Below are positions 1 through 6,703 of a stretch of DNA of 9,313 nt, in pieces. The notes below the pieces were generated by a model that did no database searches, was not told where the DNA came from, and saw only the letters and a list, made by a program, of their open reading frames with translations. The translations under genes were made by a program, and so were the position numbers. The stretch is from NCBI GenBank assembly GCA_021413535.1, contig JAIOQF010000194.1, positions 1 through 9,313 of the forward strand, written 5' to 3'. This stretch comes from Verrucomicrobiota bacterium (lineage in GTDB: Bacteria > Verrucomicrobiota > Verrucomicrobiia > Verrucomicrobiales > Verrucomicrobiaceae). Numbering within the stretch: position 1 is the first letter of the stretch; every line of letters begins with the position of its first letter.

Positions 1-2306
1 AAATGGGACCGGATGGCGCGCTCTATGTCGCCGACTGGACGAACCCGATCATCAATCATGGCGAAGTCGATTTCCGTGATCCACGCCGCGACAAACAGCA
101 TGGCCGCATCTGGCGCATCGCACCGAAGGACAGCAAGGCGATTGACTGGAAACCTGTCGCCGGTTTGCCTGTTGCTGCGTTGTTGAACAAACTGCTTTCG
201 CCCAATCGCTGGGACTTTGAACAAGCCCGCCGTGAACTCGCCAAATCACCGCTGGCTGATCTGCAAAAGGCACTCGCCACCTGGGTCAAAGATGATGTCA
301 CGCGTCGTCATGCCGCGTGGTTGCTCAGTGGACGCAGCAGTGACACCACGCATCTGAAAGCCATGCTTGATCCGAAAAATCCAAATGATACCAGCGTGCA
401 AGTCGCCCTGCGAGAACTGGGCAAAGCCAGCGGTTATAGCGGCAGCACTGACCTCAGCGCCATCGCACCGTGGATCGAGGCCAAGCGCAATCCGCGCGTG
501 CGATTGGAAGCCTTCCGCGCACTGGCCCGCATTCGCACCTTCGAGAGCGCGGATCTGGTCCTGCGAAATCTTCCCACTGACTCCAACGACAGCTACCTCG
601 ACTTCGCCGCATGGACATCGCTCAATGAACTCGCACGCTTGTGGCTTGAGGAGATCGCCACGCATCCCGAAAAAATCACAGATCGCGCAGCTCAATTATA
701 TGCCATCACTGACATCGCCGCACCCAGCGTGACCGCGCCCTACGTTCAGCGTCTGTTTGCTGGTCGCACCATCGACGCCTCAGGCAGTGGCCCGTGGATC
801 GAACTCATCGGAAAAGCCGGCGGCGCAGCGGAACTCACCACGCTCTATTCCACCTTCACGAAAGAAGGCGCGCTGCAACCCGACGCGCGCATCCGCGTTG
901 CCAAAGCTTTGGCCGATGCGGCACAAACGCGCAACATCCGTCCCCAAGGCGATCTCAATGCCATCGCTCCATTGCTGAAATCCACCGATCAAACGCTGTT
1001 GTTCGCCGGCATCCGTCTGGCTGGCCTATGGCGTCAGGTGCAGTTCGTTCCCCAGCTCGCCGAATATGCCGGCAGCGAAAAAGATGCTGCATTGCGTAAC
1101 GAAGCGCTCAAGGCCCTGCGACTCATCGGCCAGCAGCCCAGCATCGATGCCTTGCGAAAACTCGTCGCCGAAGATCGGCCCATCGCCGTGCGCCGCGCGG
1201 CACTCGTGCCCTACTCTGCCCTGGCTGCGCCGGAAGCCATCAAGTCTCTGGCTTCCATCTTGAAGCAGCCCGTTGATCAAGCCGAAGCCACCACACTCTG
1301 GCGTGAGCTTTTTCAGAATGGCGCTTTCGCCGCGCTGTTCGCCAAAGAAATACCCAAAGACTTGACGCCCGATGCCTACGCCGCCGCGCTTCAAGCTGCG
1401 CGTGGCATGGGCCGCAACGGCAAACCCCTCGTCGCCCTGCTCACGCCGCTTGCTGGCGCGAAAGTCGCACAACGTGATTACGCCACCGAGATCGCCAGCC
1501 TGGTCAAAGCTGTCAAAGCGGGAGCTGATCCCGTCGCAGGTGAACTCGTTTACCGTCGTGCTGGCTGCATTGCCTGCCACGCCATCGGCGGTGTCGGCGG
1601 AAACTTCGGCCCTGATTTTTCCAGCCTCGGCGCCAGCGCTCCGCTCGATTACATCATCGAGAGCAGCATCAATCCCGCTGCGAAGGTCAAAGAAGGCTAT
1701 CACGGTTTCGCCTTCTCCATGAAAGACGGCAGCATCATGAACGGCATCCCTGTGCGCGAGACCGCCACCGAGGTCATCATACGACCCGCACCCGGCATGG
1801 AACTGCCGCTCATCAAAGCCAACATCATAAAGAAAGAAAATATCGGCAGTCTCATGCCGCCGGGATTTGTCGATGTCCTCGATAACAAATCCAAGCTCAA
1901 CCTTTTCGCCTTCCTCAGCCAGATCGGAAGGCCCGGCCCCTTCGATGCCAGCAAAGCCAACGTCGCGCGCATCTGGACCTTCAACACGTCACCGCCCGAT
2001 GGCCCCGCCGCTAAAGACAGCGCCGTCTCCATCTCCACCCTCATAAACGGTCAACTGCGCCAGGAGGAAATCCCGGACAAACCCTACGCCAGCGTCCGCT
2101 TCACCGCCTCCACTCCGACGAAGCAGCCCCTCATCCTCACCGGAGCCAAGTCCGCCTGGCTCGATGGCAAACCACTCCCGCTCACCAACGGCCGCTCCGA
2201 ATCCACCATTCCCGCCGGCCCGCACACGCTCTCCATCGCCCCCGACAAGTCCGCGCCGCATCTAAAAGCCCAGTGCGACGACGTCACCTTTCTGGATGTG
2301 AAATAA
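1..2306 (+). CDS. PVC-type dehydrogenase / HEAT-repeat / haem-binding protein, C-terminal part (5' truncated by window)
   Basis: The reading frame is open to the left edge (first complete codon at 3), so the true start and most of the N-terminal domain lie outside. The first residues (DGALYVADW, then DPRRDKQHGRIWRI) look like the last blade of the sorbosone/glucose-dehydrogenase-like beta-propeller of PVC membrane-bound dehydrogenases. Residues about 50-500 (numbered from base 3) are helical and HEAT-like, clearest near 163-180 and 353-420. A cytochrome c-like domain follows, with C522-I-A-C525-H526 as haem attachment site and a likely axial Met618 in SLMPPGF. This is the haem-binding domain common in Planctomycetes and Verrucomicrobia. 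About 115 further residues after about 650 look beta-rich and are not part of the haem domain. The family is probably exported and involved in redox chemistry on sugars or related compounds; the substrate is unknown. The gene ends TAA followed by an in-register TAG. Family call is firm; biochemical role is inferred. Confidence 0.88.
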   Translation, partial: MGPDGALYVADWTNPIINHGEVDFRDPRRDKQHGRIWRIAPKDSKAIDWKPVAGLPVAALLNKLLSPNRWDFEQARRELAKSPLADLQKALATWVKDDVTRRHAAWLLSGRSSDTTHLKAMLDPKNPNDTSVQVALRELGKASGYSGSTDLSAIAPWIEAKRNPRVRLEAFRALARIRTFESADLVLRNLPTDSNDSYLDFAAWTSLNELARLWLEEIATHPEKITDRAAQLYAITDIAAPSVTAPYVQRLFAGRTIDASGSGPWIELIGKAGGAAELTTLYSTFTKEGALQPDARIRVAKALADAAQTRNIRPQGDLNAIAPLLKSTDQTLLFAGIRLAGLWRQVQFVPQLAEYAGSEKDAALRNEALKALRLIGQQPSIDALRKLVAEDRPIAVRRAALVPYSALAAPEAIKSLASILKQPVDQAEATTLWRELFQNGAFAALFAKEIPKDLTPDAYAAALQAARGMGRNGKPLVALLTPLAGAKVAQRDYATEIASLVKAVKAGADPVAGELVYRRAGCIACHAIGGVGGNFGPDFSSLGASAPLDYIIESSINPAAKVKEGYHGFAFSMKDGSIMNGIPVRETATEVIIRPAPGMELPLIKANIIKKENIGSLMPPGFVDVLDNKSKLNLFAFLSQIGRPGPFDASKANVARIWTFNTSPPDGPAAKDSAVSISTLINGQLRQEEIPDKPYASVRFTASTPTKQPLILTGAKSAWLDGKPLPLTNGRSESTIPAGPHTLSIAPDKSAPHLKAQCDDVTFLDVK

Positions 2307-2379
2307 TAGTCCTGGATGTTGCCTCACGAGTTCATGAAAAGCTTCTGGCATTATTCATCTCGCGGATCAAACTGTGCTG
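2307..2379. other. Short intergenic gap, no clear signal
   Basis: These 73 bases separate the haem-protein gene from the M48 protease gene. I see no stem followed by a T-run, no convincing -35/-10 pair and no sigma-54-type element with correct spacing. Co-transcription of the two genes therefore cannot be excluded. Confidence 0.4.
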
Positions 2380-3615
2380 ATGTCCCTCGACAATCCATGG
2401 TTCCTCCTCGCCTTGATCGCGACCCTCGGGCTCTATCATCTCGAACTGTTCGCCACGCTGCTTAATCTTTCCGCTCTGAAGCCGGAGCCGCCGGAGTCAT
2501 TGCGCGCAACCACTGATCAAGACACTCACGAACGCGCTCTGGAATATGCCAGGGTCTCCGCGAAACTTGGCATCATTGAAAGCAGCGTCTCCCTGACGCT
2601 CATGCTCGGCTTCTGGTGGCTGGGTGGATTCAATTGGCTGGATCAAGTCATCCGTGGCTGGCATCTTACTCAAATCGTAAACGGGCTCGCAGTGATCAGT
2701 TTGGTGTTCCTCGCCAGACAGCTGGTTTCATTTCCCTTCGAAGTTTACGACACCTTTGTCATCGAGCGCGGTTTCGGTTTCAATAAAACTACTCCGGCCA
2801 CCTTTCTCCTCGACCGCATCAAGGGCTTGGTGCTGCTGACTGCGCTCGGCCTTCCCATCTTGGCGCTGTTGCTCTGGCTCTTTAACAACAGCGACCGCGC
2901 CGCGCTCTACGGCTGGCTTGCGGTGAGTTCCTTCAGCCTGCTGATGAGCTTCATCGCGCCCCGGCTCATCATGCCCATGTTCTTCAAGTTTACTCCGCTG
3001 GAAGACGTGGAGCTGCGAAAAAAAATCGACAGCCTCTCGCTGCGGCTCGCGTTTCCAGTTTCGGATGTCAGCGTGGTCGATGGCTCCCGGCGTTCCACCA
3101 AGGCCAATGCTTTCTTCGCCGGTTTCGGCAAGGCCAAACGCATCGCGCTGTTCGACACCTTGCTAAAAAATCACACGCACGATGAAATACTCGCGGTGCT
3201 GGCCCACGAGATCGGACACTGTAAACGACGCCATGTGCCGCAGCAGATCGTGCTCTCACTGGCTGCCAGCGCCTTGATGTTTGCGCTGCTCCATTACGCG
3301 TTGCGCGATCCGCAACTCTGCGCCGCATTCGGCATCGGGCGGCCCTCAATCGCGTGGGGCCTGGTCTTCTTTTCGATCGCTTATCAACCCTTGAATCAGT
3401 TGCTGAGCCTGATCGGAGGACATCTCAGCCGGAAGTTTGAGTTTGAAGCGGATGCCTATGCCAAGGCGGCCCTGGACTCCGCCACACCGATGGTGAATGC
3501 CCTGACCAAACTTTCGCGCGATCATCTGAGCAATCCGACGCCGCACCCATTTTATGTCTTTCTCCACTACTCGCACCCGCCGGTGCTGCAACGCGTAGCC
3601 GCGCTGGAAAACTGA
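2380..3615 (+). CDS. M48-family Ste24-like integral membrane zinc metalloprotease
   Basis: The product (411 residues from ATG 2380) matches the Ste24 / CAAX protease architecture: an N-terminal multi-helix membrane region, two further hydrophobic stretches flanking the catalytic core, and a cytosol-facing zinc site. Zinc motif HEIGH lies at residues 276-280, with glutamate 278 catalytic; the third zinc ligand is probably E356 in FEFEADAYA. The C-terminal SHPPVLQRVAAL resembles the conserved end of the family, and the length is typical for the full-length form. Yeast Ste24 cleaves prenylated CaaX proteins and clears clogged translocons. Bacteria lack CaaX prenylation, so a role in membrane-protein quality control is more likely here (inference). 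A GTG two codons earlier (2374) is an alternative start; ATG was preferred, and neither has a strong ribosome-binding site. HtpX is a shorter relative and less likely, given the long N-terminal membrane domain. Confidence 0.9.
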   Translation: MSLDNPWFLLALIATLGLYHLELFATLLNLSALKPEPPESLRATTDQDTHERALEYARVSAKLGIIESSVSLTLMLGFWWLGGFNWLDQVIRGWHLTQIVNGLAVISLVFLARQLVSFPFEVYDTFVIERGFGFNKTTPATFLLDRIKGLVLLTALGLPILALLLWLFNNSDRAALYGWLAVSSFSLLMSFIAPRLIMPMFFKFTPLEDVELRKKIDSLSLRLAFPVSDVSVVDGSRRSTKANAFFAGFGKAKRIALFDTLLKNHTHDEILAVLAHEIGHCKRRHVPQQIVLSLAASALMFALLHYALRDPQLCAAFGIGRPSIAWGLVFFSIAYQPLNQLLSLIGGHLSRKFEFEADAYAKAALDSATPMVNALTKLSRDHLSNPTPHPFYVFLHYSHPPVLQRVAALEN

Positions 3616-3745
3616 ACGCTCGTTGGTTTTAGTCTGCCGACCATCAACAAAGCGGCAACAACCATCTGGAGATTCCAGATGCAATTCGTGCAAAATTTGC
3701 GACATTACCGCTCTCAATGAAGGTCAAACTCCGCGCCACCCCTGA
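3616..3745. other. Intergenic region upstream of the zinc-ribbon protein gene
   Basis: This 130-bp gap contains a perfect 8-bp inverted repeat (3663-3681), a small AT-rich palindrome GCAAA-A-TTTGC (3690-3700) and a possible 10-codon leader frame (3717-3749). No clear -35/-10 pair was found. It is the likely location of the promoter for the next gene, but I cannot place it. Confidence 0.4.
3663..3681. repeat. Perfect inverted repeat, 8-bp arms, 3-bp centre
   Basis: CATCTGGA (3663-3670) and TCCAGATG (3674-3681) are perfect complements around GAT. No T-run follows, so it is a weak candidate for a Rho-independent terminator of the protease gene. It could equally be a protein-binding operator for the downstream gene, whose start is 65 bp away. 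Confidence 0.55.
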
Positions 3746-5182
3746 ATGAGTTCCGGTGCCATCACCTTGCAATGCCCTCACTGCGGAGGGGTATTTCTGA
3801 CCCTGCAACACAGCGGATTCATCGAGATTTGCCCGCACTGTGCGGTCGCCGCGCCGCGCTCCAACTACACCGCAAGCAACAACCCTGTGGGCCTGCGTGG
3901 GCGATCTGATCTACCTTCGAGCAAACACGAAGCCGCTCCCGCTGCCGTTCAGTCAGCTGCAGTCGCCTCACCGCCGGTGCTCGATACCCCATTCCCGTTG
4001 GCGCCTGAAATTCCGTCAGCACCAGCACCAGCAGTCGTCCAGGCAGCTCCCGCAACCCCCACTTTTACATCCGCTTCGTGGCCTCCGCCAGCGAGTGCAG
4101 CCACCTTGAACGATTCCAGCACGGCCTCAAGCTCCGCCGTTCATGCGTCCATTCCTCCAGTCTGGCCCGGACTCAATCTGGAACCGGATAAAGAGACCAC
4201 GAATCCCTTCCCCACCGAGACGGTGCCGCAAGCGGCAGAACCAGAGATTGTCCATCGTGAGACGCCAAAACGTCGCGCACCGTGGCTCACGGTGACGATG
4301 CTGATACTGCTGATCGGCAGCGTCACCTGGCTGGCATTTCAAGCACCACAGCCCATCGAAATTCCGCAAACGATTTCACCTCCACCATCCATCACCGCGA
4401 CTGATGGCAAAAACACTTCATCTGCTCCGGCACCCACCACGCTCCCGCCAGAGCCAGCTCAAGAAGTAAAGCCCGCAATCCCCAACACCACGCCCGACGA
4501 ACTTGCGGTCATTCGTGCGCGCGCCGCCGAGGAGCATCTCACCGCCATCACCGGCGTCATGCTCAAGGGAATCGAAAAAGCCGTCACGCTGAGCGACCGC
4601 CTCCAGTGGATCGACGCCACGGAAGCGCAGCAAGCAGACATCAAACGGTTCTTCGAAGCCCCTCATCCAAAGTTCGAACCCTTGCAATGGGAACTCAGCG
4701 CCGGCAAGGTCATCGTGCTCCCCTCAGGACAGGAGACAAAATTATTCCGCCTGACGACAGCGGCCTGCAAGGATGGAGCCATTCTGCAAGTGCGTGATGA
4801 TGGTGGCAAAGCCAGGGTGCGCTGGTCCCTGTTCGAGCAATCGCATGAGAAAACTTATGATCGCTTCCTCGCCGAAACCAACAGCAATGGCCCGGCCCGA
4901 TGGTTCACCCTGCTCTGCCAGCGGGCCCATTCGTTTGAACTCAAAGGCAACACCAAAGACCAGTGGATTTGCTTTGACGCTCAGGGATCACTCGGCGCAC
5001 AGGGCACCGGCAAAATTTACATCAACAAAGAATCGCCCGTGGGCCGCTTTATGGAACCGAAAACCCAATGGGGACAGCTCTATCTGGTCGAGCTGCTCCT
5101 CGTCAAAATGGGCATCGAAGGACAGCAGTTGAACGTGGTGTTGGATTGCGCCGGATTGCACGGCGACAGCGGGCGGCGCTAG
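3746..5182 (+). CDS. Uncharacterised zinc-ribbon, Pro/Ala-linker, single-pass membrane protein
   Basis: I do not recognise this 478-residue protein as a named family. Its N-terminus carries C10-x2-C13-x15-C29-x2-C32 (both pairs CPHC), a typical zinc ribbon. Residues about 35-170 are a low-complexity Pro/Ala/Ser linker. KRRAP (about 175-179) precedes one hydrophobic helix (about 180-198), followed by another Pro/Thr-rich stretch to about 245. The C-terminal 230 residues appear folded, with helical segments at about 250-310 and mixed, probably beta-rich structure after that. The positive charges before the helix suggest that the zinc ribbon is cytoplasmic and the C-terminal domain periplasmic. 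This resembles the general plan of membrane sensor or anchoring proteins, but no enzymatic motif was seen. The ATG at 3746 is supported because the CPHC motif follows directly. No Shine-Dalgarno sequence is evident. The gene ends 76 bp before rpoN. Confidence 0.8.
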   Translation: MSSGAITLQCPHCGGVFLTLQHSGFIEICPHCAVAAPRSNYTASNNPVGLRGRSDLPSSKHEAAPAAVQSAAVASPPVLDTPFPLAPEIPSAPAPAVVQAAPATPTFTSASWPPPASAATLNDSSTASSSAVHASIPPVWPGLNLEPDKETTNPFPTETVPQAAEPEIVHRETPKRRAPWLTVTMLILLIGSVTWLAFQAPQPIEIPQTISPPPSITATDGKNTSSAPAPTTLPPEPAQEVKPAIPNTTPDELAVIRARAAEEHLTAITGVMLKGIEKAVTLSDRLQWIDATEAQQADIKRFFEAPHPKFEPLQWELSAGKVIVLPSGQETKLFRLTTAACKDGAILQVRDDGGKARVRWSLFEQSHEKTYDRFLAETNSNGPARWFTLLCQRAHSFELKGNTKDQWICFDAQGSLGAQGTGKIYINKESPVGRFMEPKTQWGQLYLVELLLVKMGIEGQQLNVVLDCAGLHGDSGRR

Positions 5183-5194
5183 CAGGTAAAAATA

Positions 5195-5211
5195 TTGGCA
5201 CGGATTCTGCT
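5195..5211 (+). promoter_or_regulatory. Predicted sigma-54 (-24/-12) promoter of rpoN
   Basis: The sequence TTGGCACGGATTCTGCT matches the sigma-54 consensus YTGGCACGRNNNTTGCW at 13 of 14 defined positions. The only mismatch is C at 5207, where T is usual; CTGC at -12 is also found in the well-known Klebsiella nifH promoter. The invariant GG (5197-5198) and GC (5209-5210) have exactly the required 10-bp spacing. Counting C5210 as -12 places the start near 5222, 37 bp before the rpoN ATG. It begins 12 bases after the stop codon of the preceding gene. The gene it would drive encodes sigma-54, implying autoregulation. An activator-binding site was not identified. Confidence 0.72.
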
Positions 5212-5221
5212 TGCATATGGT

Positions 5222-5240
5222 CTGAGTGCAGTGCACTTAG
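5222..5240. repeat. 19-bp dyad at the predicted rpoN transcription start
   Basis: CTGAGTGCAGTGCACTTAG reads nearly the same on both strands: arms CT-AGTGCA and TGCACT-AG match, with one mismatch per arm (a G-U pair in RNA) around a single central base. As DNA it looks like an operator for a dimeric regulator. As RNA it could form a 7-bp stem with a 5-base loop. It starts exactly at the predicted +1. Confidence 0.55.
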
Positions 5241-5256
5241 GAGCGTAACCCGCTCC
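5240..5256 (+). promoter_or_regulatory. Leader hairpin covering AGGAG, immediately upstream of rpoN ATG
   Basis: GGAGCG (5240-5245) and CGCTCC (5251-5256) are perfect complements separated by TAACC, and the stem ends two bases before the ATG at 5259. The only purine-rich ribosome-binding-like sequence nearby, AGGAG at 5239-5243, lies in the 5' arm, and its linear distance to the start (15 nt) is too long. The hairpin may hide the site, or bring the start codon close to it. Either would make translation structure-dependent (inference). Confidence 0.45.
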
Positions 5257-5258
5257 TT

Positions 5259-6659
5259 ATGTCATCCACCGGCCTCTACCAGCAGCAATCGCTCAAGCAG
5301 GTCATCGGTCCCCAGATGCAGCAGAGCCTGCAAATTCTGCAGGCAGCATCGCTGGAACTCCGCCAGATCATCCAGCAGGAAATGGCCGTCAATCCAGTGA
5401 TCGAAGTCGATGCCTCCGAAGCTCCGCTCGATGATTCCATCACGAAAGACCCGGAGGATGACATACAGGCGCTGACAAAACTCGACGAAGAATGGCGCGA
5501 ATACTATGCACAGTCGCGCGCTCAAACTTCACGCCGCACCGCAGAAGACGAGGAGCGCCATCGCTTCATGATGGATTCCATCACCGCGCAGACCACGCTC
5601 CAGGAACACCTGGTAAGCCAGCTCAGCCTGGCTGATGTGCGCGATCTTAAACTGCGCGAGCATTGCGAGTTCATCATCGGCAGCATCGACGACGACGGCT
5701 TCCTGCACACGAAACTCCCGGAACTCAGTCTGCGCCACGGCTTGCCCTTGGATAAACTGGAGCAGGCCAAGAAAATCGTGCAGGGCTTCGAGCCCGCCGG
5801 GATCGGCGCCGAAGATCTGCGCGAGTGCCTGCTGCTCCAACTCGAACGCCAGGGAAAAGCCAATAGCCTGGCTCACCGCATCGTCGATCGTTACCTTGAT
5901 GACCTCGCGCACAAACGCTGGACCGCGCTCGCGAAGAAGCTTGCCACTCCCCCGGATCAGATCACCAAAGCCGTCGAACAGATCACCGCGCTGGATCCGC
6001 GGCCCGCTCAAAGTTTTGCCGTGATGGACAATCACTACGTCACCCCCGACATCCATCTCGAGCGCACCAGCGCCGGCTACATCCCGGTGATGAACGAACG
6101 CGATCTTCCGCACCTGCGCATCAGCAACGCCTACAAAGACCTCCTCGCCCATCCCGGCACTGCCGCTGACGCTCGCAGTTACATTCGCGAAAAAATTCGC
6201 GGCGCAAAATTTCTCATTCGCAGCGTCGCCCAGCGCCAGGAGACCATTCAAAAAATCGCCACCGAGATCATCCGGCATCAGCGCGACTTTCTCGACCACG
6301 GTCCATCGCATCTCAAGCCGCTCAACATGGCCACCGTCGCCGCAGTCGTCGGCGTTCACGAAACCACTGTGAGCCGCGCCATCGCCGGCAAATACATGTC
6401 CACTCCGCACGGCGTGGTGGAGCTGCGATACTTTTTCACCAGCGGCGTGCGCAACAATGAAGGTGAAGACGTGAGCAACACCGCCGTGAAAACCGCCATT
6501 GCCGAAATCATCAAAACTGAACCGCCGCAAAAACCCTGGTCCGACGAGCACATCGTGAAGCAGCTCGCCCAGCGCAGCATCAAAGTCGCACGCCGCACCG
6601 TGGCTAAATACCGCGAGGCTATGGGCGTCCTGCCCAGTCATTTGCGCAAGAGCGCGTAA
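5259..6659 (+). CDS. rpoN: RNA polymerase sigma-54 factor
   Basis: RpoN directs core RNA polymerase to -24/-12 promoters and needs ATP-dependent enhancer-binding proteins to open them. The 466-residue product has all expected parts. The Gln/Leu-rich activator-interacting region I occupies residues about 1-48, with QQSLQILQ and EMAVNP conserved. An acidic region II (about 49-80) and the core-binding domain follow. A helix-turn-helix region (about 355-380) is followed by VSRAIAGKYMSTPHG. The RpoN box ARRTVAKYRE at 444-453, which contacts the -24 element, is intact. Length is normal for the family. ATG 5259 is the right start because region I begins almost directly after it. A sigma-54-type promoter and two inverted repeats lie just upstream, suggesting self-regulation. 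The stop TAA overlaps an ATG (TAATG) leading into the sulfatase frame, so the two genes may be co-transcribed. Confidence 0.97.
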   Translation: MSSTGLYQQQSLKQVIGPQMQQSLQILQAASLELRQIIQQEMAVNPVIEVDASEAPLDDSITKDPEDDIQALTKLDEEWREYYAQSRAQTSRRTAEDEERHRFMMDSITAQTTLQEHLVSQLSLADVRDLKLREHCEFIIGSIDDDGFLHTKLPELSLRHGLPLDKLEQAKKIVQGFEPAGIGAEDLRECLLLQLERQGKANSLAHRIVDRYLDDLAHKRWTALAKKLATPPDQITKAVEQITALDPRPAQSFAVMDNHYVTPDIHLERTSAGYIPVMNERDLPHLRISNAYKDLLAHPGTAADARSYIREKIRGAKFLIRSVAQRQETIQKIATEIIRHQRDFLDHGPSHLKPLNMATVAAVVGVHETTVSRAIAGKYMSTPHGVVELRYFFTSGVRNNEGEDVSNTAVKTAIAEIIKTEPPQKPWSDEHIVKQLAQRSIKVARRTVAKYREAMGVLPSHLRKSA

Positions 6660-6703
6660 TGCGGTGCAAGTATTCTGTCGGCATCATCGTTGACAGTTTA
6701 TTC

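Noticed and set aside
1026..1703. Antisense open frame (225 codons) over the haem-protein gene
   Set aside because: It covers the HEAT region and the CxxCH coding region of an evident gene, has no recognisable motif, and is explained by third-position GC bias.
3623..3637. Sigma-54-like TTGG...CTGC after the protease gene
   Set aside because: Only 9 bp separate GG and GC instead of 10, and the CACG part is absent, so it does not fit the -24/-12 rule.
4017..4036. Short CAG/CAC tandem repetition in the zinc-ribbon protein gene
   Set aside because: It encodes the alternating Ala-Pro linker and has no sign of being a mobile or variable repeat beyond low-complexity coding sequence.
5211..5215. 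TTGCA as an alternative -12 element before rpoN
   Set aside because: It matches the -12 consensus better locally but lies 4 bp too far from the GG element; CTGC at 5207-5210 has the correct spacing.
5327..5343. Inverted repeat CCTGCA-AATTC-TGCAGG inside rpoN
   Set aside because: It encodes the conserved SLQILQA part of region I. Repeated CTG/CAG codons for Leu and Gln readily create such symmetry.
5529..6641. Long antisense open frame (370 codons) over rpoN
   Set aside because: It lies opposite a fully convincing rpoN frame. Its composition (Gly/Ala/Asp/Val/Phe-rich, no domain) is what the reverse complement of GC-rich codons gives, and I see no start signal.
6690..6695. TTGACA, a perfect -35 hexamer before the sulfatase
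   Set aside because: A -10 at normal spacing would fall inside the sulfatase signal-peptide codons, starting transcription after ATG 6704, and no good TATAAT-like sequence is there.
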